A stretch of DNA of 64,000 nucleotides from Polaribacter sp. WD7 (GTDB lineage Bacteria; Bacteroidota; Bacteroidia; Flavobacteriales; Flavobacteriaceae), in NCBI RefSeq assembly GCF_003335085.1, contig NZ_QPEJ01000017.1, positions 434,001 through 498,000 on the forward strand, written 5' to 3'. How positions within the stretch are numbered: position 1 is the first letter of the stretch; each line of letters begins with the position of its first letter. Under the pieces are notes generated by a model. It made no database searches. It was not told the origin of the DNA and saw only the letters and a list, made by a program, of their open reading frames with translations. A program made the position numbers and the translations under genes. This document shows positions 34,675 to 43,302 of this stretch, piece after piece.

Positions 34675-36009
34675 ATGATTTCAGACAAAAGAGTCGCTTT
34701 TTATACCTTAGGTTGTAAACTTAATTTTTCTGAAACCTCAACAATTGCAAGAAATTTTGTAAATGAAGGTTTCAAACGTGTTGAGTTTGATGACAAAGCA
34801 GATATTTATGTAATTAATACCTGTTCTGTAACCGATAATGCAGATAAACGTTTTAAATCTATTGTTAAGAATGCCTTAAAAAAAAATGACGAAGCTTTTT
34901 TGATTGCTGTAGGTTGTTATGCACAATTAAAACCCGAAGAATTGGCTGCTGTAGATGGTGTAGATTTGGTATTGGGTGCTACTGAAAAATTTAATGTTAC
35001 TAGTTATATCAACGATCTTACAAAAAACAACGTTGGAAAAATTCACTCTTGTGAAATTTCTGATGCAGATTTCTATGTTGGCTCCTATTCTATTGGAGAT
35101 AGAACTAGAGCTTTTTTAAAAGTACAAGACGGTTGCGATTATAAATGTACTTATTGCACAATACCTTTAGCCAGAGGTATCTCTAGAAGTGATACACTTA
35201 CAAATGTTATTAATAATGCAAAAGAAATTTCTGCAAAAGGGATTAAAGAAATTGTGTTGACAGGTGTAAATATTGGTGATTACGGAAAAGGTGAGTTTGG
35301 TAATAAGAAGCATGAACATACGTTTCTTGATTTAGTAAAAGAGTTAGATAAGGTTGACGGAATTCATCGTTTAAGAATATCATCTATAGAACCTAATTTA
35401 CTTAAAGATGAAACAATTGATTTTGTATCTAAATCCAATTCTTTTGTTCCTCATTTTCATATTCCGCTCCAATCTGGAAGTGATGAATTATTAAAAAAAA
35501 TGAAACGTAGGTATTTGCGTAATACCTACACTAACAGAGTTGCTAAGATTAAAGAAGTAATGCCCAATGCCTGTATAGGCGTTGATGTTATTGTGGGTTT
35601 TCCAGGAGAAACAGATGAACTTTTTTTAGAAACTTATAATTATCTAAACAACTTAGATATTTCTTACTTACATGTATTTACCTATTCTGAAAGAGCTAAT
35701 ACTGAAGCTGTAGATTTAGAAGGTGTTGTTCCTAAAAAAACACGTGCAAAAAGAAGTAAAATGTTACGCGGCTTATCTGCAAAAAAAAGAAGAGCTTTTT
35801 ATGAAAGTCAATTAGGAAATACCGTAACAGTATTATTTGAAAATGAAAACAAAGAAGGCTATATCAATGGTTTTACAGAAAACTATGTAAAAGTAAAAAC
35901 CCCTTGGAATCCATCATTAGTAAATACATTACATACCATTACATTAACAGAAATTGATGATGATGGTCTCGTTAGGTTTACTTTTATTAAAAAAACGATT
36001 ACAGTCTAA
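34675..36009 (+). CDS. mtaB: tRNA t6A37 methylthiotransferase MtaB
   Basis: 444 residues. Radical-SAM methylthiotransferase converting t6A to ms2t6A at position 37 of ANN-decoding tRNAs. N-terminal MTTase domain with Fe-S cysteines (TLGCKLNFSE near 12, NTCSVTDNAD near 49, GCYAQL), radical-SAM CxxxCxxC at C154, C158 and C161 (CDYKCTYC), and a C-terminal TRAM-like domain (about 380-440). The starting motif GCKLN rather than GCQMN points to MtaB and away from MiaB and RimO. Confidence 0.94.
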   Translation: MISDKRVAFYTLGCKLNFSETSTIARNFVNEGFKRVEFDDKADIYVINTCSVTDNADKRFKSIVKNALKKNDEAFLIAVGCYAQLKPEELAAVDGVDLVLGATEKFNVTSYINDLTKNNVGKIHSCEISDADFYVGSYSIGDRTRAFLKVQDGCDYKCTYCTIPLARGISRSDTLTNVINNAKEISAKGIKEIVLTGVNIGDYGKGEFGNKKHEHTFLDLVKELDKVDGIHRLRISSIEPNLLKDETIDFVSKSNSFVPHFHIPLQSGSDELLKKMKRRYLRNTYTNRVAKIKEVMPNACIGVDVIVGFPGETDELFLETYNYLNNLDISYLHVFTYSERANTEAVDLEGVVPKKTRAKRSKMLRGLSAKKRRAFYESQLGNTVTVLFENENKEGYINGFTENYVKVKTPWNPSLVNTLHTITLTEIDDDGLVRFTFIKKTITV

Positions 36010-36111
36010 ATAACAAAATTTAGACTTACCTTTTTGGTATACATATTGCTATATTTTAATACGTTTATTCCCCCAAACCAAATAGAATAAAAAATTTAAA
36101 ATTAAAAGAAT

Positions 36112-36771
36112 ATGAAAAAAACTCCTATCTATTTTATGCCTGGTTTGGCGGCTGGTCCTGAGATTTTTGAAAACTTAGAATTTAATGTAGATAAATATGA
36201 ATTACACTATTTAAAATGGATTAAACCCCTAGCAGCAGAAGAATCTATTGCTAATTATGCGATGCGTTTGTGTGAAGAAGTTAAGAGTGAAAACCCTGTA
36301 CTTGTTGGTGTTTCATTTGGAGGAATTATGGTACAAGAAATGAGTAAATTTATAAAAACTAAAAAAGTTATTATAATTTCTAGTGTTAAACAAAATAGCG
36401 AGTTGCCAAAGAAATTTCAACTTGCTAAATTTACTAAGGTCTATAAGTTTTTTCCAACCAAAGTTGTCTCTAATTTTGAAGATTACGCTCGCTATTTTTT
36501 AGGAAAATCTTTAAAAAAGAGAGCAAAAATTTACAAAAAGTATCTTTCTGTAAGAAGCAAAACGTATTTAAATTGGTCTATTGCACAGGTAGTCAATTGG
36601 CAGCAAGACAAAGCTCTTGAAAATTTAATACATATTCACGGAACAAAAGACCATGTTTTTCCTATTAAAAATATTTCTGATTGTATAGAAATAAAAGGAG
36701 GTTCTCATGTAATGATATTAACCAAAGCTAAAAAAATATCAAAATTAATTGATGACGTTTTAACTTTTTAA
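36112..36771 (+). CDS. Alpha/beta hydrolase
   Basis: 219 residues, small for the fold. The nucleophile elbow is GVSFGG with S68; the histidine is probably in GGSHVMIL near the C-terminus, and an acidic residue in HGTKDHVFP (about 182-190). FMPGLAAGPEIFENL near the start would form the oxyanion region. It is an esterase or thioesterase-like protein with no specific substrate indicated. It stands 100 bp after mtaB and 42 bp before the transglycosylase gene. Confidence 0.82.
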   Translation: MKKTPIYFMPGLAAGPEIFENLEFNVDKYELHYLKWIKPLAAEESIANYAMRLCEEVKSENPVLVGVSFGGIMVQEMSKFIKTKKVIIISSVKQNSELPKKFQLAKFTKVYKFFPTKVVSNFEDYARYFLGKSLKKRAKIYKKYLSVRSKTYLNWSIAQVVNWQQDKALENLIHIHGTKDHVFPIKNISDCIEIKGGSHVMILTKAKKISKLIDDVLTF

Positions 36772-36813
36772 AACACATTCCTTTCATTATTTTTATACTG
36801 TTAAATTATTTTT

Positions 36814-37734
36814 ATGAGCAAGCCTTTACGTTTACTGTCACTTTTAAGTGTGGTTTTAATAACTGTTGTTTTTATCAACGCTATCAATACAAAAAATACT
36901 ATTTCTTTTCAAAAAGAAAATGACCCCATAAATACGCATGAGAGTTACAAAATAAAAGCTTTAAAACTTCCTAAAAACTTAAATCTAGCTGGAGAACGTG
37001 TACCTTTAGAAAAAACAGATATTAAAGAAAGAATGGATAGGGAGTTGTTAGTAAATACATATTGGCAGTCTAACGGTTTGTTACTTATAAAAAGAGCAAA
37101 TAAATATTTTCCTGTTTTAGAACCTTTATTAAAAAAATATGGTTTGCCAGACGATTTTAAGTTTTTAGCACTTGCTGAAAGTGGTTTTATAGATGAAACA
37201 TCTACAGCTGGGGCTGCTGGCATGTGGCATTTTTTAAAATCTACAGGAAAAGAATTTGGTTTAGAAATAAATAGTAATGTTGATGAACGTTACCATATTG
37301 AAAAAGCTACAAAGGTAGCTGCAGAATACTTAAAAAAATCTAAAGAAAAATTAGGCTCTTGGACATTAGCTGCTGCAGCTTACAATGCTGGTAACTATGG
37401 AGTTTCTAAAAGATTAGAAACACAACAGGTTACCAGTTATTATGATGCATTATTACCTGACGAAACAGAGCGATATATTTTTAGAATTATTGCCTTAAAA
37501 GAAGTTATTTCTAATCCTAAAAAATATGGTTTTGTATTTGATGAATCAGATTTGTATACACTTACAGAAACAAAAATAGTAAAAGTAGATACTGCAATTA
37601 CCAATATTGCCTCTTTTGCAAAGAAATTTGGAACTAATTACAAAGAACTAAAACTATACAACCCTTGGTTAAGAGAAAACAAGTTAAATAATAAGAGCCG
37701 TAAACTGTATGAAATTAAAATTCCTATAAAATAA
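36814..37734 (+). CDS. Lytic transglycosylase (MltD-like) with LysM-like tail
   Basis: 306 residues. One N-terminal hydrophobic segment (about 5-25, signal or anchor), an SLT transglycosylase domain (about 85-230) with catalytic E122 in LAESGF followed by GAAGMWHFLKSTGKEFG and AAAAYNAGNYG, and a C-terminal region (about 255-303, FAKKFGTNYKELKLYNPWL) like a LysM peptidoglycan-binding motif. It would cleave the MurNAc-GlcNAc bond of peptidoglycan in the periplasm. Only one LysM-like copy is present. The stop lies 1 bp from the convergent YwbE stop. Confidence 0.92.
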   Translation: MSKPLRLLSLLSVVLITVVFINAINTKNTISFQKENDPINTHESYKIKALKLPKNLNLAGERVPLEKTDIKERMDRELLVNTYWQSNGLLLIKRANKYFPVLEPLLKKYGLPDDFKFLALAESGFIDETSTAGAAGMWHFLKSTGKEFGLEINSNVDERYHIEKATKVAAEYLKKSKEKLGSWTLAAAAYNAGNYGVSKRLETQQVTSYYDALLPDETERYIFRIIALKEVISNPKKYGFVFDESDLYTLTETKIVKVDTAITNIASFAKKFGTNYKELKLYNPWLRENKLNNKSRKLYEIKIPIK

Positions 37735-37735
37735 T

Positions 37736-37933
37736 TTATTCGATAATATTTTTTACTCTTCCTATCAAACCCGACTTTAATTGTACTTTTATTCCGTGAG
37801 GATGTCTTGTTGAGTTTGTCAATATTTTAGAAACAATACCACGGGTTAATTCTCCTGATTGTTGGTGATGTTTTTGAACAATCTCTACAAACAAATCTTC
37901 TTTTATATTTTTACGTTGTCTTGCGTCAATCAT
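37736..37933 (-). CDS. YwbE family protein (DUF2196)
   Basis: 65 residues, the family's usual size. The conserved stretch is SGELTRGIVSKILTNSTRHP followed by HGIKVQLKSGLIGRV, an SH3/KOW-like small basic protein of unknown function. Possibly binds nucleic acid. It sits 4 bp downstream of the nitronate-monooxygenase-like gene, so it probably ends that minus-strand operon. Confidence 0.88.
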   Translation of the reverse strand: MIDARQRKNIKEDLFVEIVQKHHQQSGELTRGIVSKILTNSTRHPHGIKVQLKSGLIGRVKNIIE

Positions 37934-37937
37934 AATA

Positions 37938-38882
37938 TTACAGTGAATTTATGTTTTGTTTTACTGTTTCAAACTCTTTCATAATAGCTTCTATAACTTC
38001 TTTTGCTGATTTTATTTGATGAATTAAACCTGCAATTTGACCAATTTCTAATTCTCCGTTTTCTAAATCTCCTTCAAAAATCCCTTTTTTAGCTCTAGCT
38101 CTTCCCAACAATTTTTGTAATTCTTTAAGAGATGGATTTTGCTGATACAAAAGCTGTACTTCATCATAAAATTTATTTTTTATTAAACGTACAGGAGCCA
38201 ATTCTTTCAACGTTAGTTGAGTATCTCCATCTTTTGCATTTACAATAGACTCTTTAAATTTTTGATGTGCAGAAGATTCTATAGTTGCGGCAAATCTGCT
38301 ACCTATTTGTACTCCATCTGCTCCTAAAACCATAGCCGCAAGCATTCCTCTTCCTGTTGCAATACCTCCTGCAGCAATTACAGGTATTTGTACAGCTTCT
38401 TTAACCATAGGTATTAACGTAAATGTTGTGGTTTCTTCTCTTCCATTATGCCCTCCTGCTTCAACCCCCTCGCAAACTATAGCGTCTACACCTGCAGCTT
38501 CAGCTTTTAAAGCAAATTTTACAGAGCTCACAACATGTACAACTGTAATTCCTTTTTCTTTTAAAAAAGGAGTCCATATTTTAGGATTTCCTGCAGACGT
38601 AAAAACTATTTTAATTCCTTCATCAACAATAATTTTCATGATTTCCTCAATTTGAGGATACAACATAGGTACATTAACACCAAAAGGTTTGTCTGTTGCA
38701 TTTTTACATTTCTGTATATGTTCTCGTAAAACTTCAGGGTACATAGAACCTGCACCAATTAATCCTAAACCGCCAGCATTGGAAACTGCCGAAGCTAGTT
38801 TCCAACCAGAAACCCAAACCATACCTCCTTGAATTATTGGGAATTTAATAGAAAATAAATCTTTAATTTTATTGTTTGTCAC
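37938..38882 (-). CDS. Nitronate monooxygenase / FabK-like flavoprotein
   Basis: 314 residues, FMN TIM barrel. Family marks are FPIIQGGMVWVSG (about 14-26), GGLGLIGAG, VVHVVSSVKFALKAEAAGVD, VCEGVEAGGHNG (about 136-147), PVIAAGGIATGRGMLAAMVLGADGVQIGSRFAAT. Members oxidise nitronates or reduce enoyl-ACP (FabK); the AGGHNG segment is shared by both. The start is GTG: its bases overlap the TGA of the upstream subtilase gene (GTGA), so translation is coupled to that gene. Confidence 0.87.
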   Translation of the reverse strand: MTNNKIKDLFSIKFPIIQGGMVWVSGWKLASAVSNAGGLGLIGAGSMYPEVLREHIQKCKNATDKPFGVNVPMLYPQIEEIMKIIVDEGIKIVFTSAGNPKIWTPFLKEKGITVVHVVSSVKFALKAEAAGVDAIVCEGVEAGGHNGREETTTFTLIPMVKEAVQIPVIAAGGIATGRGMLAAMVLGADGVQIGSRFAATIESSAHQKFKESIVNAKDGDTQLTLKELAPVRLIKNKFYDEVQLLYQQNPSLKELQKLLGRARAKKGIFEGDLENGELEIGQIAGLIHQIKSAKEVIEAIMKEFETVKQNINSL

Positions 38883-40546
38883 TGCTTAAGAATTTTAACA
38901 GTCGCTGATGTATTGGCTTTATCTAGTTTTAAAAAATAGACTCCCTTTTGAAGCTCTGAAATATCTATAGATTGATTATTTAATTGATAGTTTGAAACTT
39001 TCTTTCCTAAAATATCAAATAATGTAATTTGATAATCTTTTAAATCTCTTTGTAAATTCTTTATATAAAAAGATGTTGTAACTGGGTTTGGAATAACTTT
39101 TATATCATTTAAAAGAATTTCATTAACAGAGAAAACGGAAATATAATTATTAAAAGCTTTTTCAAAATCAGGTATTCCATAACCGTGTTGATTTGTAGGA
39201 TTGTTATATCTATCAGCCGATTTATAAAGTTCTTCTTTTAAAAAATCATTTAGATTTTTATTTCTTTTATTTACAGATTTTAATATAAAACCTTCATTAT
39301 CATTTAAACAAGCAATTAAACCTGCCACAATTGGCGATGAAAATGATGTTCCGTTAGACAATGAAACTTGACCGGAAGAAAAATTTATAACCGTAACTCC
39401 TAATCCTTGGGCTAAAATTTCTGGTTTAATTCTATTATCAGATGTAGGTCCAAAAGAACTAAAAGGAGCTATTTCACCCACAGCATCAACAGCTCCTACC
39501 GAAATTACAGATGCAGCATCTGCAGGGGCTGCTAGGTATTTCCAACCACTATTACCGCTATTTCCAACTGCATTTACCACTAGTATTCCTCTAGAATTTG
39601 CTATTTCTGCTCCTCTAGAAATAAAAGTTGTTTTACCATCCATATCAGCATACGAATAACTATGATTAGGATTATCAAAAATTGTATACCCTAAGGAAGT
39701 ATTTATTACATCAACCCCTAAACTATCGGCTTTTTCTGCAGCTTCTACCCATAAAGTTTCTTCTAAGACCGTTTCAGATTCCGCTTTTTCAGTTATAAAA
39801 AGATAAAAACTAGCATCAGGTGCTGTACCCACAAATTTTCCTTCTAAATATCCTGCCATAGTAGACAAAACGTGTGTACCATGACTATTTCTCGTATAAA
39901 AATTATCATTTCTATCAGCAAAATTATACCCTCCTAAAATTTGATTGTTATCTCTTATTCTTTTAAACGCTTCTAAAGTATTTACATTAGGAAAACCAGC
40001 ATCTATTACTGCTATAATTTGCCTTTTCCCTGTTAAACCTGCTTTATGTAGCTCATTTCCTTTTAATATTTTTATCTGATTTTCTGCATCGCCGTAATTG
40101 AAATCAGACAACGTATTGGAAAATTTATTTACATGATTTTGAACTCCATTTTTTGATATTCTTTTTCCTTTAAAATTTAAGGATTTATTAGCATACTCAA
40201 TAGCTTTAATAAAATTATATTTAGATGATAGCGTCTTAATCTTAGATACTGTTGCCTGAACATGAATAGCATTCAACCACTTAGATTTACCTAAAATAGT
40301 AAGATTTTCTTCATTTCTTATTTGATTATAGTAACCAGTATGAATAGGAACATCTTTTTCATCAAAAGCAATTCCTTGAGTTTCTCTTCTATAAATTGCT
40401 CTTTGAGAAACCATAGTTAAAGGATTGTTTAAAAAAGTAGTAGCATTGGGTTTATCTTTGAGAAAAATCCACGCATCTTCAATAGTTTCTTGCGAAGAGA
40501 TTTGTGTTGAAAAGAATATGATGTAAAGGAAAATTATTTTTTTCAT
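38879..40546 (-). CDS. Subtilisin-like (S8) protease with type IX secretion sorting domain
   Basis: 555 residues. Signal peptide (about 1-19), a propeptide-like region (about 20-155), an S8 domain with Asp in AVIDAGFP (D182), His in NSHGTHVLS (H222) and Ser in NGTSFSSPIVAG (about 402), and a C-terminal sorting domain (about 485-555: VIPNPVTTSFYI, ending GVYFLKLDK). That domain directs export through the type IX system and attachment to the cell surface or release. An extracellular protease is therefore expected. Downstream coupling to the flavoprotein gene by a GTGA overlap is unexpected for a secreted enzyme. Confidence 0.93.
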   Translation of the reverse strand: MKKIIFLYIIFFSTQISSQETIEDAWIFLKDKPNATTFLNNPLTMVSQRAIYRRETQGIAFDEKDVPIHTGYYNQIRNEENLTILGKSKWLNAIHVQATVSKIKTLSSKYNFIKAIEYANKSLNFKGKRISKNGVQNHVNKFSNTLSDFNYGDAENQIKILKGNELHKAGLTGKRQIIAVIDAGFPNVNTLEAFKRIRDNNQILGGYNFADRNDNFYTRNSHGTHVLSTMAGYLEGKFVGTAPDASFYLFITEKAESETVLEETLWVEAAEKADSLGVDVINTSLGYTIFDNPNHSYSYADMDGKTTFISRGAEIANSRGILVVNAVGNSGNSGWKYLAAPADAASVISVGAVDAVGEIAPFSSFGPTSDNRIKPEILAQGLGVTVINFSSGQVSLSNGTSFSSPIVAGLIACLNDNEGFILKSVNKRNKNLNDFLKEELYKSADRYNNPTNQHGYGIPDFEKAFNNYISVFSVNEILLNDIKVIPNPVTTSFYIKNLQRDLKDYQITLFDILGKKVSNYQLNNQSIDISELQKGVYFLKLDKANTSATVKILKQ

Positions 40547-40599
40547 AGTATATTTTTAAACTATAAAAATAAGGATTTAAAATCCTCAAAAAAAACTTT

Positions 40600-41787
40600 T
40601 TAAGCTATTACACCAGAGCCTATTAATTCTTCATTTTTATACCAAGCCACAAATTGACCTTCTTGTATTGCTGATTGTTTGTTTTCAAATTCTACATACA
40701 AACCACTTTCTACTTTGTATAACATTGCTTTTTCTAGTTGTTGACGATACCTAATTCTTGCTTCAACTTGCATAATTTCTCCTGAAATTAAAGCCAAATC
40801 TTCGCGTATCCAATGTATTTCTTCATTGGTAACAAACAATACATTTCTATATAATCCTGCATGATTTTTACCTTCTCCGGTGTAAATAATATTCTCTTTT
40901 ACGTCTGTTTCAATAACATACAATGCCTCTTTTGTTCCGCCAACATTTAAACCTTTACGTTGCCCTTTGGTAAAATAATGTGCACCTTGATGTTTCCCTA
41001 CTATTTTTCCATCTTCTTTTTGATAAGTAAACTTGGTAGAAAAATAATTGAGTGCTGCTTCTTTATTTTTAAATTTTGGAACTGGTTTTGTGTATTGCAC
41101 AAAGTTTGATGGAATTGTAACAATTTCACCATCTTTAGGTTGAAGTTTTTGTTGCAAAAACTCTGGTAACCGTACTTTACCAATAAAACATAAACCTTGA
41201 GAGTCTTTCTTTTCTGCAGTAATTAAATCTGCCTTTTTTGCAATTTCTCTTACTTCTGGTTTTGTCAATTCTCCAATTGGAAATAAAGCTTTTGCCAATT
41301 GTTGTTGAGATAATTGACATAGAAAATAAGATTGATCTTTATTATTATCTTTACCTGCCAATAATTTATAAATCATTTTACCATCAATTTCCTCTTCAGA
41401 TTTTCTACAATAATGACCTGTAGCCACATAATCTGCACCTAATTGTAAAGCTATATCCATAAAGACATCAAACTTTATTTCTCGGTTACACAATACATCT
41501 GGGTTAGGAGTTCTTCCTTTAGAATACTCATCAAACATATAATCTACAATACGTTCTTTATACTGTTCACTTAAATCTACAACTTGAAAAGGAACCCCTA
41601 ATTTTTCTGCAACAATCATAGCATCGTTGCTATCTTCTAACCAAGGGCATTCATTAGAAATGGTAACAGAATCATCATGCCAGTTTTTCATAAACAAGCC
41701 AATAACTTCATACCCTTGTTCTTTAAGTAAATATGCGGTAACACTACTATCTACACCTCCAGAAAGACCAACAACTACTCGTTTCAT
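40600..41787 (-). CDS. mnmA: tRNA-specific 2-thiouridylase
   Basis: 395 residues from ATG 41787 ([16 protein letters not shown]); an upstream TTG frame is less likely. MnmA makes 2-thiouridine at position 34 of tRNA Lys, Glu and Gln. PP-loop SGGVDSS near 9-15; first catalytic cysteine in [11 protein letters not shown] (about 100), second in SQGLCFIG (about 203). The family has a flavobacterial insert around 225-255 ([12 protein letters not shown]). A palindrome covers its promoter. Confidence 0.95.
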   Translation of the reverse strand: MKRVVVGLSGGVDSSVTAYLLKEQGYEVIGLFMKNWHDDSVTISNECPWLEDSNDAMIVAEKLGVPFQVVDLSEQYKERIVDYMFDEYSKGRTPNPDVLCNREIKFDVFMDIALQLGADYVATGHYCRKSEEEIDGKMIYKLLAGKDNNKDQSYFLCQLSQQQLAKALFPIGELTKPEVREIAKKADLITAEKKDSQGLCFIGKVRLPEFLQQKLQPKDGEIVTIPSNFVQYTKPVPKFKNKEAALNYFSTKFTYQKEDGKIVGKHQGAHYFTKGQRKGLNVGGTKEALYVIETDVKENIIYTGEGKNHAGLYRNVLFVTNEEIHWIREDLALISGEIMQVEARIRYRQQLEKAMLYKVESGLYVEFENKQSAIQEGQFVAWYKNEELIGSGVIA

Positions 41788-41805
41788 TTTTATTTTTTTC
41801 AAAAT

Positions 41806-41823
41806 ACAAAGTTACAACTTTGT
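41806..41823. promoter_or_regulatory. Palindrome over the mnmA promoter
   Basis: ACAAAGTT-AC-AACTTTGT, a perfect 8-bp inverted repeat with 2-nt spacer. On the minus strand it contains the -7 element TAACTTTG (41807-41814), 20 bp before ATG 41787. It looks like a small operator placed on the promoter. Confidence 0.5.
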
Positions 41824-41914
41824 TGTTGATTTATAAATTGATATTTGCCAGTATAGCCTAATTAAAATGATATTTTAAAAACAGAAAAAAATTAATAAAA
41901 AAGTTATTGAAAAT

Positions 41915-42628
41915 TTAATTCTTTCCTTGTTTAATGTACGAATTTTCTTTCTTTTTATCTTTATCGTTAGCAAGTTCACCATCTAAATAATACTCCCACT
42001 TGCCTATTCTTTTTCCTTCCTTATAATTACCTGTTTCTTTTAAATCTCCATTCAACTCAAAATACTTTGCCAAACCATTGGGTCTACCATTTTTGTAAGT
42101 AACTTCTTCAATTAAAATTCCTTGGTCAGAATACTTACTAACCACACCATCTAGCAAACCATTTGCATACACTGCAAACTCTGTAACTTGTCCGTCTGGA
42201 TAGTAAACAAGCTGTTCTCCATCTAATTTCCCGTCTTTGTAATTCTCTTCAGACATTAATGTACCGTCTGGATAAAAATATTTCCAATTACCAACTCTTT
42301 TCTTCCTATTTAAAACACCTTCGGTTTGTATACTTCCGTTTAACCTATAAAACTGTACAAAAAGAGAATCTGAACCAGGAAAAAACGTTTTTATAACAAC
42401 AGGACGACTAGAATCTGTAATATCATAAAACTTAAATACACCTACTTCTTTTCCGTTTTGAAATTGACCTGTGTAACGAATTCTCTTATTTGGATAGTAT
42501 TTTTTCCAAACACCTGTTCGTTTACCATTTTCATCAAGCCTATTTATGTTTTGCGAAAAACCGCTGGCAGTTAGAAAAAAACAATATAAAAAAGAAGAAA
42601 CAAAAAAGAGTCTTTTTATATTTATCAT
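41915..42628 (-). CDS. MORN-repeat (YwqK-like) exported protein
   Basis: 237 residues with a signal peptide (about 1-25, ending GFSQ) and about seven MORN-type repeats of roughly 23 residues (GKRTGVWKKYYPNKRIRYTG, VGNWKYFYPDGTLMSEENY, GRPNGLAKYFELNGDLKETG and others). MORN repeats form a beta-hairpin ribbon. Proteins like this are often labelled YwqK-family antitoxin, but no toxin gene is beside it and the signal peptide places it outside the cytoplasm. Function not recognised. Confidence 0.82.
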   Translation of the reverse strand: MINIKRLFFVSSFLYCFFLTASGFSQNINRLDENGKRTGVWKKYYPNKRIRYTGQFQNGKEVGVFKFYDITDSSRPVVIKTFFPGSDSLFVQFYRLNGSIQTEGVLNRKKRVGNWKYFYPDGTLMSEENYKDGKLDGEQLVYYPDGQVTEFAVYANGLLDGVVSKYSDQGILIEEVTYKNGRPNGLAKYFELNGDLKETGNYKEGKRIGKWEYYLDGELANDKDKKKENSYIKQGKN

Positions 42629-42670
42629 TGATAAGAAATTTTTGAGTAAATATACATTAATCGTACCAAA

Positions 42671-43258
42671 ATGAGCATACTTTTTTTAACTGAACAGCTC
42701 CAAAATATTGAGAATGCCAAAAAAGAAAATAGACAAAGAGCAGCAAATATTGTATTAGAAAGTCCTAAATTATTCAAAGATTTAATTACAATTACTTTTC
42801 AGGTAAAAGATAAAACATCTATACGAGCAGCTTGGATTTTAGAGTGGATCTGCACGCATCATGGATTGGATTGGATGACACCTCATTTGGATGAGTTTTC
42901 AGAAAAAATTGCAGAATTAACCTTTGATAGTGCAATTAGACCTTGTGCCAAAATTTGTGAGCATTTAGCAGAAGCTTATTTCTCTAAAAATGAAAATCTA
43001 ATTCAAAAAAAACTCACAGACCTTCATGTTGAAAAAATAGTTGCTACTGGTTTTGATTGGTTAATTACACCGCAAAAAATAGCGGTAAGAGCTTACTCTA
43101 TGAATACCTTATATCTTTTTGGGCTAATTATTGATTGGATTCATCCAGAACTTAAACACTTAATTGAAACAAAAATCATTAATGAAAGTAAAGGTACAAA
43201 AGCCCGAGGAAAATACATTTTAAAGTTGATAGAAAAACATCAAAAAAGCCGTTTATAA
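42671..43258 (+). CDS. All-helical protein upstream of purB, HEAT-like
   Basis: 195 residues, helical and without signal or membrane segment. The pattern (NRQRAANIVLESPKLFKDLI, TSIRAAWILEWICTHHGLDW, KIAVRAYSMNTLYLFG) looks like degenerate HEAT or armadillo-type helix pairs. It sits 44 bp before purB on the same strand. Being next to purB does not make it an adenylosuccinate lyase; no lyase motif is present. Function not recognised. Confidence 0.75.
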   Translation: MSILFLTEQLQNIENAKKENRQRAANIVLESPKLFKDLITITFQVKDKTSIRAAWILEWICTHHGLDWMTPHLDEFSEKIAELTFDSAIRPCAKICEHLAEAYFSKNENLIQKKLTDLHVEKIVATGFDWLITPQKIAVRAYSMNTLYLFGLIIDWIHPELKHLIETKIINESKGTKARGKYILKLIEKHQKSRL

Positions 43259-43273
43259 ATCTCTTTAAATCAC

Positions 43274-43281
43274 TATTTTTG
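43274..43281 (+). promoter_or_regulatory. -7 promoter element of purB
   Basis: TATTTTTG, exact TAnnTTTG match, 21 bp before ATG 43303. It overlaps an upstream in-frame TTG at 43279 and argues against that start. Confidence 0.6.
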
Positions 43282-43302
43282 CAGTTCATAACAGAACAAA
43301 AA

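Noticed and set aside
41915-42628. Toxin-antitoxin system because of YwqK/MORN similarity
   Set aside because: There is no toxin-like gene beside it and the protein has a signal peptide.
42671-43258. A second adenylosuccinate lyase
   Set aside because: The protein lacks the lyase signature and is all-helical of a different pattern; only its position next to purB suggests it.
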